The notes under the pieces: model-generated | Seen by the model: only the letters and a program-made list of their open reading frames with translations | What the model was told of the DNA's origin: nothing | The model's database searches: none | NCBI RefSeq assembly: GCF_047425875.1 | Contig: NZ_CP179727.1 | Coordinates: forward strand, 868,001-932,000 | Source: Macrococcoides animalis | Lineage (GTDB): Bacteria > Bacillota > Bacilli > Staphylococcales > Staphylococcaceae | Length of the DNA: 64,000 bases | Reading direction: 5' to 3' | Made by a program: the position numbers and the translations under genes | Part shown: positions 26,360 to 34,090 of the stretch, in pieces | How positions within the stretch are numbered: position 1 is the stretch's first letter | Layout of the letters: every line of letters starts with the position of its first letter

Positions 26360-26404
26360 TTATACCAATTTCTTAATAGGTTATACTAATATGCTAATTA
26401 GTAT
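26360..26404. promoter_or_regulatory. Repeats in the ppdK upstream region
   Basis: GTTATACCAAT (26360-26370) and GTTATACTAAT (26380-26390) are direct repeats 20 bp apart. The second forms a perfect inverted repeat ATACTAAT-ATGCTA-ATTAGTAT (26383-26404). The three ATACYAAT-like elements lie 28-72 bp upstream of the ppdK start, where a repressor would bind. CcpN, which controls gluconeogenic genes in Bacillus and is often encoded next to ppsR, is one candidate. Confidence 0.5.
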
Positions 26405-26494
26405 GTCACATTAAAAAGCTGATGACAATCATAAACTTAAATTTTACAAAAATTTTATATTCTTTTTTTCAAAAATATTTCAAATATGAAGTTA

Positions 26495-26512
26495 TTGTGA
26501 ACGAATTCACCT
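26495..26512. promoter_or_regulatory. Rex-like palindrome between ppdK and the divergent gene at 26623
   Basis: TTGTGAACGAATTCACCT contains the perfect inverted repeat GTGAA-CGAA-TTCAC and matches the Rex consensus TTGTGAAWWWWTTCACAA at 14 of 18 positions, with the mismatches in the spacer and the last two bases. About 160 bp from the ppdK start and 110 bp from the divergent start. NADH-responsive control is inference. Confidence 0.4.
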
Positions 26513-26622
26513 ATTTATTTTATTGAATTTCCTAAGTTAAGTAGTCATATAGAAAACGCTTTATTATAATCAAGGTAACTTAAAGTTATTCTTTAAGAAA
26601 ATTATTATAAGGGGAGATTCAT

Positions 26623-27162
26623 ATGTATCAACTAGAATTTATTGATGGAAAGAAACATCATGTTGTAGGTATGTTTGACACAGTTGAAGAGATTAAAGAA
26701 TGGTTGGCACAAGTACCATTTATCACAGCGTATGAATCTGAGAAAGAATATACGATGGAATATAAGAATATTCCGGATTACGCAGAAATTGAGTGGAAAG
26801 ACAGCATAGTACCATTAACAAGACATTCATTCTCTGGTGAACATGTCATCGTTATAGATTGGTCATACGTAGCAACAGTAAAAGACCACAATGGCATTAT
26901 CCCTGGTTATACATTAATCGAAGGATACATGTACGAGAATAGTGATGTTGCAGATTATATCGCTGTACGTAACAAGATGAAAGATGAATTAAAAGATTAT
27001 TACACATTGCACGGAAAAACTGTATTCGTTGACGGTCAAGGAACTGAAGACGGTGAATACGTCACTACTGAAGGCGGACCGACTATTCATATCGATCCAA
27101 TGAACGTTGATGCGTGGGAAAAATCAGAAAGTATTGAAGCGTTTGTAAAGACGTTTGAATAG
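26623..27162 (+). CDS. Hypothetical acidic protein
   Basis: 179 residues, cytoplasmic by composition, strongly acidic. An N-terminal strand-helix unit reads YQLEFIDGKKHHVVGMFD, then TVEEIKEWLAQV. The rest has no recognised motif. It is transcribed divergently from ppdK after a 290-bp AT-rich intergenic region and ends at a strong terminator. TATAAT at 26565-26570 could be its -10 box, without a clear -35. Family not recognised. Confidence 0.65.
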   Translation: MYQLEFIDGKKHHVVGMFDTVEEIKEWLAQVPFITAYESEKEYTMEYKNIPDYAEIEWKDSIVPLTRHSFSGEHVIVIDWSYVATVKDHNGIIPGYTLIEGYMYENSDVADYIAVRNKMKDELKDYYTLHGKTVFVDGQGTEDGEYVTTEGGPTIHIDPMNVDAWEKSESIEAFVKTFE

Positions 27163-27175
27163 ATAATGATATAAC

Positions 27176-27214
27176 AAAAATTGCCCGATTCTCTTGTGGA
27201 ATCGGGCAATTTTT
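27176..27214. terminator. Strong bidirectional terminator
   Basis: AAAAATTGCCCGATTC (27176-27191) and GAATCGGGCAATTTTT (27199-27214) form a perfect 16-bp stem with A/T ends, between convergent genes. Confidence 0.95.
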
Positions 27215-29185
27215 CTATTTCTCATTAATAATCTTATAATAAGTTCTTGATGTAATCAGGTACATGATGCCGTAAACAGCCATAATCACTAGTATCACGA
27301 TACCATAACTTGTAAAGAACATCACTTTATCACGAATACCTAGTATACCAAGTAAGTTGAATATTATTTTAGAAGCAAACAACGTATGAATTACAGTGAT
27401 GATAATCGGTAATCCGAATATCCAAATGATTTGCTTATTAATCGTCTTCTTAATTAATTCTTGCGGTAATCCCACTTTTTGCATAATATCATAGTTACGT
27501 TTATCTTCGTAACCTTCAGATAGTTGCTTATAGTAAAGTATTAAGAACACACCTGTAAGTAAGGTAATTGATACAACTAAACCAATAAATATTAGACCAC
27601 CGTTTAATTCATATATCATTTTTTGAACGTCAGCTTTATCTTGAATTCGAACGCCATATTGCTTTTGAAGTTTAGGAATGGCTTTCTTGAAAGTCGCATC
27701 ATGCGCTTCAATATTAAACGCTAAAGAGCCACTTACTTCAGATGCCTTTACTTTTCCCTCAATTCGGTCAAATGATTTAAAGTGATTGCGATACTGCTCA
27801 AACTGAGCTTCATCTTTCACAATTAAATACATTGCATCAATCGCAATTTTATTGCCTAAATGATTCTTTTTATCTTTTTGTACTTTAATCTCTTTACCCA
27901 CTATATTTAAAGTCTTATCTTTACCTAAGCGCCCAGCATTAGTACTTAATATTATTTCACCTTCATTTACTTTAACCGCGTCATCATTTGCATTGTTGTG
28001 ATCTTTTTCAGTGATGATCACTGCATATGTCATTTCTTTGCCTTTCATATCTTCAGGTTTCGCATTATTCAGTGCCAGCATTTTATTGCCATCTTTCATT
28101 ACAGGAAACATTACAACTTCGCTATATCTAAATTTATCAACGTCAGCGATTTTACTGATATCATTTTTAATATTTTTTAATTGCTTTGTTGTACTGTCAT
28201 ATAGACCAATCTCATATTGCTGCGTCATACTACCCGCTACTTGTGCTTCAATACCGCGATAAGCAGTCAGTGACATCCCAAGTGTCACTATTAAGAATGT
28301 CATAAGCATCGTAATACTTGCTAGACCAACTGCATTGGCTTTCATACGAGATAATAATCCTGAAATTGAGAAGAATTGATTCGGCTTATAGTAGATTTTC
28401 TTATTACTTTTTAATAGCTGTAACACTAGTATTGTCAGTGACATGAATAGACAATATGTCCCAATAAGTACAAGTAGTACTGCTAAAAAGATTGTTTGTA
28501 ATGAATCTAGTATACCTTCAGTTGTTATTGCAAGATAATAGCCATAACTTAAAGTAATTGAACCCACAACGAATAATATTACAAGCAACCATTTCGGTGT
28601 TTTCTTTTCTCCTGCAAGTTGCGTACGCATCAATTGAATTGGGCTTTGTAACGTTAATGAAATATTGTTGAAAATAAATAATATCACCATTACTGATGCT
28701 AGTATTACAATTGTTAAAAGTGCAGACTTAATATCAAATGGATAATCCATCAGTGACATTCCTTTAGACTTCACTAACTTATTCATCATTAAGAAAACTA
28801 GATTTCCAAAAAGATATCCGCCTAATACACTCAATATACTGATGATAATGAACTGAATCACTGATTCTAAAAATAGTATAAATCGTATATGTTTTTTCTC
28901 TAATCCAAGGACCATATTCAATGCAAATTCTTGTCGACGTTGTTTCATCACAAAACGATTCGCATAAATAATAAATACAACAGTAAGTATTCCCACCAAA
29001 ATATTTGAATACACTAATAACTGTGGTAAGTCTGCATGACGTTTTTGAATATATTCGTTCGCAATCATAGAAAGCATAATATACTGTAATCCGAGCATGA
29101 CACTCGTTGCTAAAATAAATGGAATAAATATTTGACGTAAGACTTTAAAGTTCTTTACTACGAGTTTTGATAGTAATTGCAACAT
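27215..29185 (-). CDS. BceB-like ABC transporter permease (antimicrobial peptide resistance)
   Basis: 656 residues from ATG 29185, which follows GAGGTGAGTAGG at the end of the ATPase gene; a longer frame to 29329 lies inside that gene and is spurious. Ten hydrophobic helices, FtsX-type. A large extracellular domain of about 200 residues lies between helices 7 and 8 (roughly SMTQQYEIGLYDSTT to IQDKADVQKM), the hallmark of BceB/VraG/BraE permeases. It works with the adjacent ATPase, and in this family the transporter itself signals peptide load to the partner kinase. Adjacent gene order matches braRS-braDE. Confidence 0.88.
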   Translation of the reverse strand: MLQLLSKLVVKNFKVLRQIFIPFILATSVMLGLQYIMLSMIANEYIQKRHADLPQLLVYSNILVGILTVVFIIYANRFVMKQRRQEFALNMVLGLEKKHIRFILFLESVIQFIIISILSVLGGYLFGNLVFLMMNKLVKSKGMSLMDYPFDIKSALLTIVILASVMVILFIFNNISLTLQSPIQLMRTQLAGEKKTPKWLLVILFVVGSITLSYGYYLAITTEGILDSLQTIFLAVLLVLIGTYCLFMSLTILVLQLLKSNKKIYYKPNQFFSISGLLSRMKANAVGLASITMLMTFLIVTLGMSLTAYRGIEAQVAGSMTQQYEIGLYDSTTKQLKNIKNDISKIADVDKFRYSEVVMFPVMKDGNKMLALNNAKPEDMKGKEMTYAVIITEKDHNNANDDAVKVNEGEIILSTNAGRLGKDKTLNIVGKEIKVQKDKKNHLGNKIAIDAMYLIVKDEAQFEQYRNHFKSFDRIEGKVKASEVSGSLAFNIEAHDATFKKAIPKLQKQYGVRIQDKADVQKMIYELNGGLIFIGLVVSITLLTGVFLILYYKQLSEGYEDKRNYDIMQKVGLPQELIKKTINKQIIWIFGLPIIITVIHTLFASKIIFNLLGILGIRDKVMFFTSYGIVILVIMAVYGIMYLITSRTYYKIINEK

Positions 29186-29186
29186 C

Positions 29187-29945
29187 CTACTCACCTCTTT
29201 CTGATAGCATTGATAGACTGTCAGAAATACGTTTTTGGAATTCGTTTTGCGATTCATCTCCTCGGTATATTTCATGATATAAAATACCGTCTTTAATGAA
29301 TACAACGCGACTTGCATATGCCGCATCAATTGCTGAGTGCGTTACCATCAGAATCGTTTGATTTTCTTTATTGATATCTTGGAATAAGTGCATAATGTCT
29401 GTTGATGTCTTAGAATCTAGTGCACCTGTTGGCTCATCGGCAAGTAAAATACTCGGATTTGAAATGAGTGCTCTCGCAATTGCCACACGTTGCTGTTGTC
29501 CACCTGAAATTTGATTCGGAAACTTCTTCAAATGATCCGTAATTCCTAACTTCGGTGCTAAACGTGCTAAACGTTCATGCATTACGTCTGGTTTCATATT
29601 CGAAAGTACTAATGGCATTAAGATGTTATCTTCATTACTCATCGTATGCAGTACGTTGAAATCTTGGAACACGAATCCTAAAGTGTCTCGACGAAACTTA
29701 GCAACTTGTTTGTTCTTTAATTGACTTACATCTTGGCCATCGATGATAACAGAACCTTCAGTTGGTGTATCGAATGTTGCGATAATGTTCAGTAATGTTG
29801 ATTTACCTGAACCAGATTCACCCATTATCGCGACAAACTCACCTTCATTAATTGAGAAATTCATATCTTTTAATGCAACCGTTTGGTTTGCACCTCTACC
29901 GAATACTTTTTTAACGTTTTTTATATTTAATAACATTTCATTCAC
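29187..29945 (-). CDS. BceA-like ABC transporter ATP-binding protein
   Basis: 252 residues. Walker A GESGSGKST, Q-loop VFQDFNVL, signature ISGGQQQR, Walker B LLADEPTGALD and switch His in VTHS, all in the MacB/BceA style. Stop codon is 1 bp before the permease start. Separated from the upstream kinase by a 103-bp promoter region with the repeats at 30004-30033. Provides energy for peptide removal (bacitracin, nisin or similar; substrate not readable). Confidence 0.93.
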   Translation of the reverse strand: MNEMLLNIKNVKKVFGRGANQTVALKDMNFSINEGEFVAIMGESGSGKSTLLNIIATFDTPTEGSVIIDGQDVSQLKNKQVAKFRRDTLGFVFQDFNVLHTMSNEDNILMPLVLSNMKPDVMHERLARLAPKLGITDHLKKFPNQISGGQQQRVAIARALISNPSILLADEPTGALDSKTSTDIMHLFQDINKENQTILMVTHSAIDAAYASRVVFIKDGILYHEIYRGDESQNEFQKRISDSLSMLSERGE

Positions 29946-30003
29946 TCCTTGTTTGTTGTTACCTTTATCTTACGCGCGATTAGAAAAGGCTGCCTTTATC
30001 TAT

Positions 30004-30033
30004 TCTTACAAAGACAGCCGCTAATCTTACAAA
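30004..30033. promoter_or_regulatory. Direct-repeat operator of the BceR-like regulator
   Basis: TCTTACAAA occurs at 30004-30012 and 30025-30033, exactly 21 bp apart (two helical turns), 60-90 bp upstream of the BceA-like start. OmpR/PhoB-type regulators bind such paired direct repeats. It is the only such pair in the 103-bp gap, so the transporter genes probably have their own inducible promoter here. Confidence 0.6.
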
Positions 30034-30048
30034 AATGAAAGATTGGAG

Positions 30049-30930
30049 TTATTTAAATTGTATGGTAAATCTAGAACCTTCGTTTAATGTAGAAGTTACA
30101 CCTACTTTATGACCGAGTCGCTTAGCAATCGTACGTACAATATATAAGCCAATACCGCTTGATTTCTCATTCAGTCTCCCATTATAACCTGAAAACCCTT
30201 GGTCAAATATTTTTGGTAAGTCACTCGCATTGATACCCATGCCATTATCTCGAATAGATAAAGTCTTCGCTTGTTCATCATATGCAATCCACACGTCTTT
30301 ACCACGAGCGTATTTTAATGCATTATTCAAGATTTGTTCTATCATGATGGACGACCACTTCGCATCTGTTAATATAACCGCTTCACTTTTCTCATAATGC
30401 AATTTCGTTTGATGATGAATAAACTGTATCGCATAGCGTTTTATCAGTGGACGTACTAGTTCATCGATACTCACTTCCATAAAGACCATGTCAGTTTTCT
30501 GGTTCATGAGTTTCAAATAGTTCAGTGCAAGATTCGTGTAATTATCTATTTGTAAGACTTCATTTCGCACGTTAGAGACCACTTGTTCATTAGGATCTTC
30601 AAGCAGGAGCTTTGAAGCCGTAATCGGTGTCTTGATTTGATGCACCCACATTAAGAAATATGATTCAATCTCACTCTGATAGTTAATAAAGTCATTACGT
30701 AGACGGTGATTTTCTATTCTTAAATCCTCGTTCTGTTCTTGTAATGTTCTTTCTTTTTTAAAGTTCATGAAACGAATGATCCAATAAATGATTGAAATAA
30801 ACAATACAATACCTAGACCAATCAAATACGCTTGAAGCGGCACATTATACATCAACATAATAAAGAAAAATAACGCGCAAATGAGTAGGACAATATAAAT
30901 CTCACGCTGTATCGTTTTTAAGAAGCTCAT
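30049..30930 (-). CDS. BceS-like intramembrane-sensing histidine kinase
   Basis: 293 residues, matching the short NsaS/BraS and BceS kinases. Two membrane helices (about 13-30 and 34-52) separated by only a few residues leave no extracellular sensor. The phosphoacceptor lies in FLMWVHQIKTPI; the G1 region is IRDNGMGI and the G2 region SGIGLYIVR. Kinases of this class do not sense peptides themselves but read the flux of the partner BceAB transporter. Overlaps the regulator stop by 4 bp (ATGA). Confidence 0.9.
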   Translation of the reverse strand: MSFLKTIQREIYIVLLICALFFFIMLMYNVPLQAYLIGLGIVLFISIIYWIIRFMNFKKERTLQEQNEDLRIENHRLRNDFINYQSEIESYFLMWVHQIKTPITASKLLLEDPNEQVVSNVRNEVLQIDNYTNLALNYLKLMNQKTDMVFMEVSIDELVRPLIKRYAIQFIHHQTKLHYEKSEAVILTDAKWSSIMIEQILNNALKYARGKDVWIAYDEQAKTLSIRDNGMGINASDLPKIFDQGFSGYNGRLNEKSSGIGLYIVRTIAKRLGHKVGVTSTLNEGSRFTIQFK

Positions 30931-31601
30931 ACATCACCCACGCGGTATCCGACATTTTTCTTTGTTTCGATGAAATCAGTAAGATCTAGCTTTTGTAACT
31001 TTTTGCGTAAACGTGTCATGTTGACTGCGAGCGTATTGTCATCAATGAAATGTTCTGATTCCCAACACTTTTCAATTAAAGCATTACGACTGACGAACTT
31101 CCCTTTATTCTGGAATAGGCTATGCATAATTTGCAATTCAGTATGTGTGAGATCAATGGTTTTATTGTTATATTTTAGTTTCGCTGCTTCAAGTAGTAGT
31201 TCACAACCACCTACTGTTAAATTATTTACTTGAGTAGTGAAATCATAAGTTCTTCGTAAAAGTGCTTGAATCTTTGTGATGGTCACTGTCATATTAAACG
31301 GCTTTTCAATGAAATCATCCGCTCCCATTTGCATGGCCATCACCTGATCCATACTATCGTTACGAGAACTGATGAAAATTATCGGTACAGTAGAAACTTT
31401 ACGAATCTCCTGGCACCAATGATAACCATTAAATGCTGGTAAATTAATATCGAGTAACACAAGTTCTGGTGCATTGGTGTTGAATGCATCCATTACTTGA
31501 TTGAAATCTTCAGTTAGAATCGGCGTCAGCTGCCATTTCTTTAGCTCTTCAGCGAGCATCTTACCGATGACCAAATCATCTTCTACGATTAAAACTTTCA
31601 T
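30927..31601 (-). CDS. OmpR-family response regulator, BceR/NsaR-like
   Basis: 224 residues from ATG 31601 (the frame to 31823 overlaps the upstream sigma/anti-sigma region and has no ribosome-binding site). Receiver domain MKVLIVEDDLVIG with Asp in LLDINLPAFNGY; winged-helix output with LTHTELQIMHSLF and DDNTLAVNMTRLRKKL. First gene of RR-kinase, followed by ATPase-permease, the gene order of braRS-braDE. The upstream 142 bp carry a perfect hairpin (31667-31692) and the sigma/anti-sigma terminator. Confidence 0.92.
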   Translation of the reverse strand: MKVLIVEDDLVIGKMLAEELKKWQLTPILTEDFNQVMDAFNTNAPELVLLDINLPAFNGYHWCQEIRKVSTVPIIFISSRNDSMDQVMAMQMGADDFIEKPFNMTVTITKIQALLRRTYDFTTQVNNLTVGGCELLLEAAKLKYNNKTIDLTHTELQIMHSLFQNKGKFVSRNALIEKCWESEHFIDDNTLAVNMTRLRKKLQKLDLTDFIETKKNVGYRVGDV

Positions 31602-31666
31602 TGTCTCACCACCACAGTCTTTTTTCTTATTATGACATAAATGAAGGGGAGATAAGAAATATTTCT

Positions 31667-31692
31667 GGCACGGTTTTTGTTTAAACCGTGCC
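31667..31692. repeat. Hairpin element with GGCACGG core, copy A
   Basis: GGCACGGTTT-TTGTTT-AAACCGTGCC is a perfect 10-bp inverted repeat, followed by AATACATT. It is clearly related to the hairpin at 33390-33419 (core GGCACGG/CCGTACC followed by AAATACACTT), the two lying on either side of the sigma/anti-sigma genes. No T-run follows on either strand here, so it may be a regulatory or dispersed repeat element. Confidence 0.6.
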
Positions 31693-31710
31693 AATACATT
31701 CAACCTAAAA

Positions 31711-31737
31711 TAAAAAACACCCCTTTTCAGAGGTGTC
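31711..31737 (-). terminator. Terminator of the sigma/anti-sigma operon
   Basis: ACACCCC/GAGGTGT stem with a 6-nt loop (one mismatch) and A6 on the plus strand, giving T6 on the minus strand just after the anti-sigma stop. Confidence 0.7.
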
Positions 31738-31743
31738 ATAACT

Positions 31744-32796
31744 TTAGAATTCAACATGTAATGCTTTTTTATCTGTTTTAGATTCAATATTTTGATGTCC
31801 ACTATGTGTCTTCCCTGTATCAATTACTTCAAAATCCAACGACTTCGCTTTATACAAGTCATCAATTTTACCTGTAGAATCAACATCTTGATTAAAGAAT
31901 AATACAGATTTCGTTATTCCCTCTTTTCTCTCACTTTGAATGATATTAAAGTAATATTTCTTACCTTTCTCATCATATAGATTAATATCATAATTATGCT
32001 CACTTTTGCTATCAATATTCATTTGAGCAGATAACGGATTAATAGAAAGTTTTTTAACTTCAATATTATTATTCCCTACTGCAATTGGTTTGTTAATGAC
32101 TTTCTCTTTTACAGCTTTGTCTAATTTATTTGTATTAACATTAAACTTAAACCCAAAACTATTATTCATAGGCTTAAAGTCATCTTTAGCAATATCTTTA
32201 GAATATCTAACATCACTAAACGTCATCTCGACATCTAAATCCCCTTTTGATGTCAGCTCTCTTAAATCAACAATACCTATTTCACTATGAATTTTTTTAT
32301 CTTTCAAGTACTCACCACTACCAGACAATCCTTCAAACATTTCTTTCCCATTAATCTTTACTGATTGAAGATCAGCCATAACATCTTTATACTCACCATC
32401 CATATCAACCAACAAGTTATACGTCAAATATTTATCATTGATAAACACATCCGTAAGTTTTACATCAGCCTTCTTTAAGCTGATTGTTTCATTAATGTGC
32501 GTCGCATATTTCTCAGCTTGTGGCGTAATGATATCTTTAAATGAATACGTAATGTTTTCAATCATTTTTACGGCATTGGCTTGAATATCATGATTCAAAA
32601 ATGGCAGTCCTCCTGCGAACAACATAACTGCTGCTGCTATTTGTAATGTTCTTTTCTTCATATTTGAAGGTTTCTTTTGTATATTTTTCTTTTTGAATTG
32701 ATTAAAATATTTTTCTTGTTCTAATTGAGACATTGTTTCTTCTTCAATCACATCATCAAACTGAATATCATTGAGTTTTTCATATATATTTGTCAT
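31744..32796 (-). CDS. Membrane-anchored anti-sigma factor, DUF4179 type
   Basis: 350 residues. The cytoplasmic N-terminus (about 1-45) carries an acidic DIQFDDVIEEE segment likely to hold the sigma factor. A single membrane helix follows at about 48-66 (LQIAAAVMLFAGGLPFL). The large extracellular part includes the DUF4179 domain start (AEKYATHINETISLKKADVK) and a second strand-rich domain. Stop overlaps the sigma gene by 4 bp, so the two are coupled. Family knowledge: it holds the ECF sigma factor inactive until an envelope signal. Regulated proteolysis sites are not recognisable. Confidence 0.85.
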   Translation of the reverse strand: MTNIYEKLNDIQFDDVIEEETMSQLEQEKYFNQFKKKNIQKKPSNMKKRTLQIAAAVMLFAGGLPFLNHDIQANAVKMIENITYSFKDIITPQAEKYATHINETISLKKADVKLTDVFINDKYLTYNLLVDMDGEYKDVMADLQSVKINGKEMFEGLSGSGEYLKDKKIHSEIGIVDLRELTSKGDLDVEMTFSDVRYSKDIAKDDFKPMNNSFGFKFNVNTNKLDKAVKEKVINKPIAVGNNNIEVKKLSINPLSAQMNIDSKSEHNYDINLYDEKGKKYYFNIIQSERKEGITKSVLFFNQDVDSTGKIDDLYKAKSLDFEVIDTGKTHSGHQNIESKTDKKALHVEF

Positions 32797-33320
32797 TGCG
32801 ATTCCTCCTTTGCGATTCTAAGTTTTTCTTTTGCACGATATGCTCTGTTGTAGATATTGCTCGTTTTCTGTCCTAACATTTCAGCGACTTCTTCAGGTTT
32901 GTAACCTTCCAAATAAATCATCGTCAAAATTTGTTGATCAACTTCAGATAAATCTTTAATCAAATCATACCAAGCTTGTTCATGTAACTTTAGTCCTTGG
33001 TCTAAGTACACAATATTATTTTCTAATGTCGTTGTTGCTTTGTCTTTTTGGTATTTTCTCAACATATCAATGGACTGATATTTTGCAATCACACATACCC
33101 AGTTTTTAAATGTGTTCTTGTTCGCATCAAACTTATCGATGTTATTCCAAATCCCAAATAAACAATCGTTAATACATTCGTCTAAGTGACTATCTAAGTG
33201 ATATAAATTCTTTTTGCAAATTGATTGAATTAAGCCGCCATATTGCTGTAATAATAATTGAATCCCTTGTTCGTCGCGCGATTGAATCAAGTGAATAATC
33301 TTTGAATCGAGCTCGTTCAT
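32793..33320 (-). CDS. ECF-type RNA polymerase sigma factor
   Basis: 175 residues. Region 2 has the segment ECINDCLFGIWNNIDKFDAN with WVCVIAKYQSIDMLRK (region 2.3-2.4), and region 4 has DQQILTMIYLEGYKPEEVAE followed by the helix-turn-helix LGQKTSNIYNRAYRAK. Ribosome-binding site GGAGGGAG before ATG 33320. First gene of a two-gene operon with its anti-sigma factor. An AAC-containing motif (TTTAACC, minus strand, about 55 bp upstream) could be the -35 element of an autoregulated promoter; no confident -10 element was found. Confidence 0.9.
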   Translation of the reverse strand: MNELDSKIIHLIQSRDEQGIQLLLQQYGGLIQSICKKNLYHLDSHLDECINDCLFGIWNNIDKFDANKNTFKNWVCVIAKYQSIDMLRKYQKDKATTTLENNIVYLDQGLKLHEQAWYDLIKDLSEVDQQILTMIYLEGYKPEEVAEMLGQKTSNIYNRAYRAKEKLRIAKEESQ

Positions 33321-33382
33321 GTCTCTCCCTCCAGTACTACTTATATATTCGTACGTGTTGGTTAAATTCTATCACTGAAAAT

Positions 33383-33419
33383 AAAAAAATTGGCACGGAA
33401 TCTATATATTCCGTACCAA
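33383..33419 (-). terminator. Terminator-like hairpin with GGCACGG core, copy B
   Basis: On the minus strand TTGGTACGGAAT, 6-nt loop, ATTCCGTGCCAA then T7. The 12-bp stem has one G-U wobble. It ends any transcript from the repeat array at 33435-33585 before the sigma gene, and its stem and right flank resemble the hairpin at 31667-31692. Confidence 0.8.
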
Positions 33420-33576
33420 ATACACTTCATTATATGTCACACTTCTCTTGTGACGTGTGACAATTCCATACTTTTTGTCACTCTTCTCTTGCGTCGTGTG
33501 ACAATTTCATAGATTTTGTCACTCTCCTCCTGCGACGTGTGACAAATTCATAGATTTTGTCACTCTCCTCCTGCGA
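33383..33576 (-). ncRNA. Candidate small RNA formed by the repeat array
   Basis: The array has a promoter-like element just upstream (33583-33611) and an intrinsic terminator just downstream (33383-33419). A transcript of about 190 nt would hold three full and one partial hairpin, with SD-like GGAGGA or AAGAGAAG runs in loops. Loops of this kind resemble sponges for RNA-binding proteins or SD-complementary RNAs. Existence of the transcript is inferred from signals only. Confidence 0.45.
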
Positions 33577-33585
33577 TATGTGACA
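33435..33585. repeat. Four 41-bp tandem repeats, each a hairpin
   Basis: TGTCAC elements start at 33435, 33476, 33517 and 33558, exactly 41 bp apart. Each unit has TGTCAC, about 16 bp, and GTGACA, so on the minus strand each folds to a stem TTTGTCAC/GTGACAAA with a 16-nt loop that reads GTCGCAGGAGGAGA or, in the two left units, an AAGAGAAG variant. On the minus strand each unit is also a 14-codon frame starting GTG, preceded by an AGGAGGA or AAGAGAA run, whose TGA stop overlaps the next GTG by 4 bases. No similar repeat was found elsewhere in the window. Confidence 0.9.
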
Positions 33586-33611
33586 ATAAAATACTATGCC
33601 TCACAAGTCAA
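33583..33611 (-). promoter_or_regulatory. Promoter-like element driving the repeat array
   Basis: On the minus strand TTGACT (33611-33606), 17 bp, TATTGT (33588-33583). The -10 overlaps the first repeat arm. The element falls within the gap between the cytochrome-b5 gene terminator and the array. Confidence 0.5.
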
Positions 33612-33612
33612 A

Positions 33613-33636
33613 CAAAAAAACACCTCATCCGAGGTG
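33613..33636 (-). terminator. Terminator of the cytochrome-b5-like gene
   Basis: CACCTC-ATCC-GAGGTG (33621-33636) with T7 on the minus strand. Confidence 0.8.
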
Positions 33637-33643
33637 CTTAACT

Positions 33644-34006
33644 TTACTTATAAAATCCTACAACTTTCAAATCTTTCAAGAATCCGCCGCCATGTGGTGA
33701 TGATTTAAATCCATCCGTTAAATCTTTACCTGCTTCAAGACCGTTATGCTTTCCTTCTTTCCACATTTCAACGTCACTTACATCATAAACCGTTCCATTG
33801 ACTGCAACATATGCTTTATGACCATCTTTACCATCAAATGCTTTCAACTTCTCAGCATCATAAACGTTTGCTTTCATAATCTTCTCTTCAGCTGGCGTAA
33901 AGTCACGTGCTAACTTATCTTCTTCGCCACCTTGATTCATGTAAAACGCCATTCCTATAAACGCTGCTACAAGGATTACACCTGTAATCAACATTAATTT
34001 TTTCAT
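33644..34006 (-). CDS. Membrane-anchored cytochrome b5-like heme-binding domain protein
   Basis: 120 residues. A single N-terminal helix (MLITGVILVAAFIGMAFYM) is followed by a short linker and a b5/progesterone-receptor-type domain: KLKAFDGKDGHKAYVAVNGT, VYDVSDVEMWKEG, HNGLEAGKDLTDGF and SSPHG. The two histidines in KHNGLEAG and SSPHG match the family's heme ligands or their spacing. Probably faces the outside of the cell. Electron or ligand partner unknown. Monocistronic; located just upstream of the repeat array. Confidence 0.75.
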   Translation of the reverse strand: MKKLMLITGVILVAAFIGMAFYMNQGGEEDKLARDFTPAEEKIMKANVYDAEKLKAFDGKDGHKAYVAVNGTVYDVSDVEMWKEGKHNGLEAGKDLTDGFKSSPHGGGFLKDLKVVGFYK

Positions 34007-34090
34007 GTGATTACCTCCTATGATTTCTATATATGTTTAGCATATTGCAATTTCACACGGCTTACAACTTTAAATATAACAAGATTGTGG

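Noticed and set aside
26547..26566. AAAACGCTTTAT as a cre box near the 26623 gene
   Set aside because: Three mismatches to the cre consensus at conserved positions; not convincing beside the perfect site at 2149.
33435..33585. CRISPR array
   Set aside because: The repeats are contiguous without unique spacers, only four units, and no cas genes are in the window.
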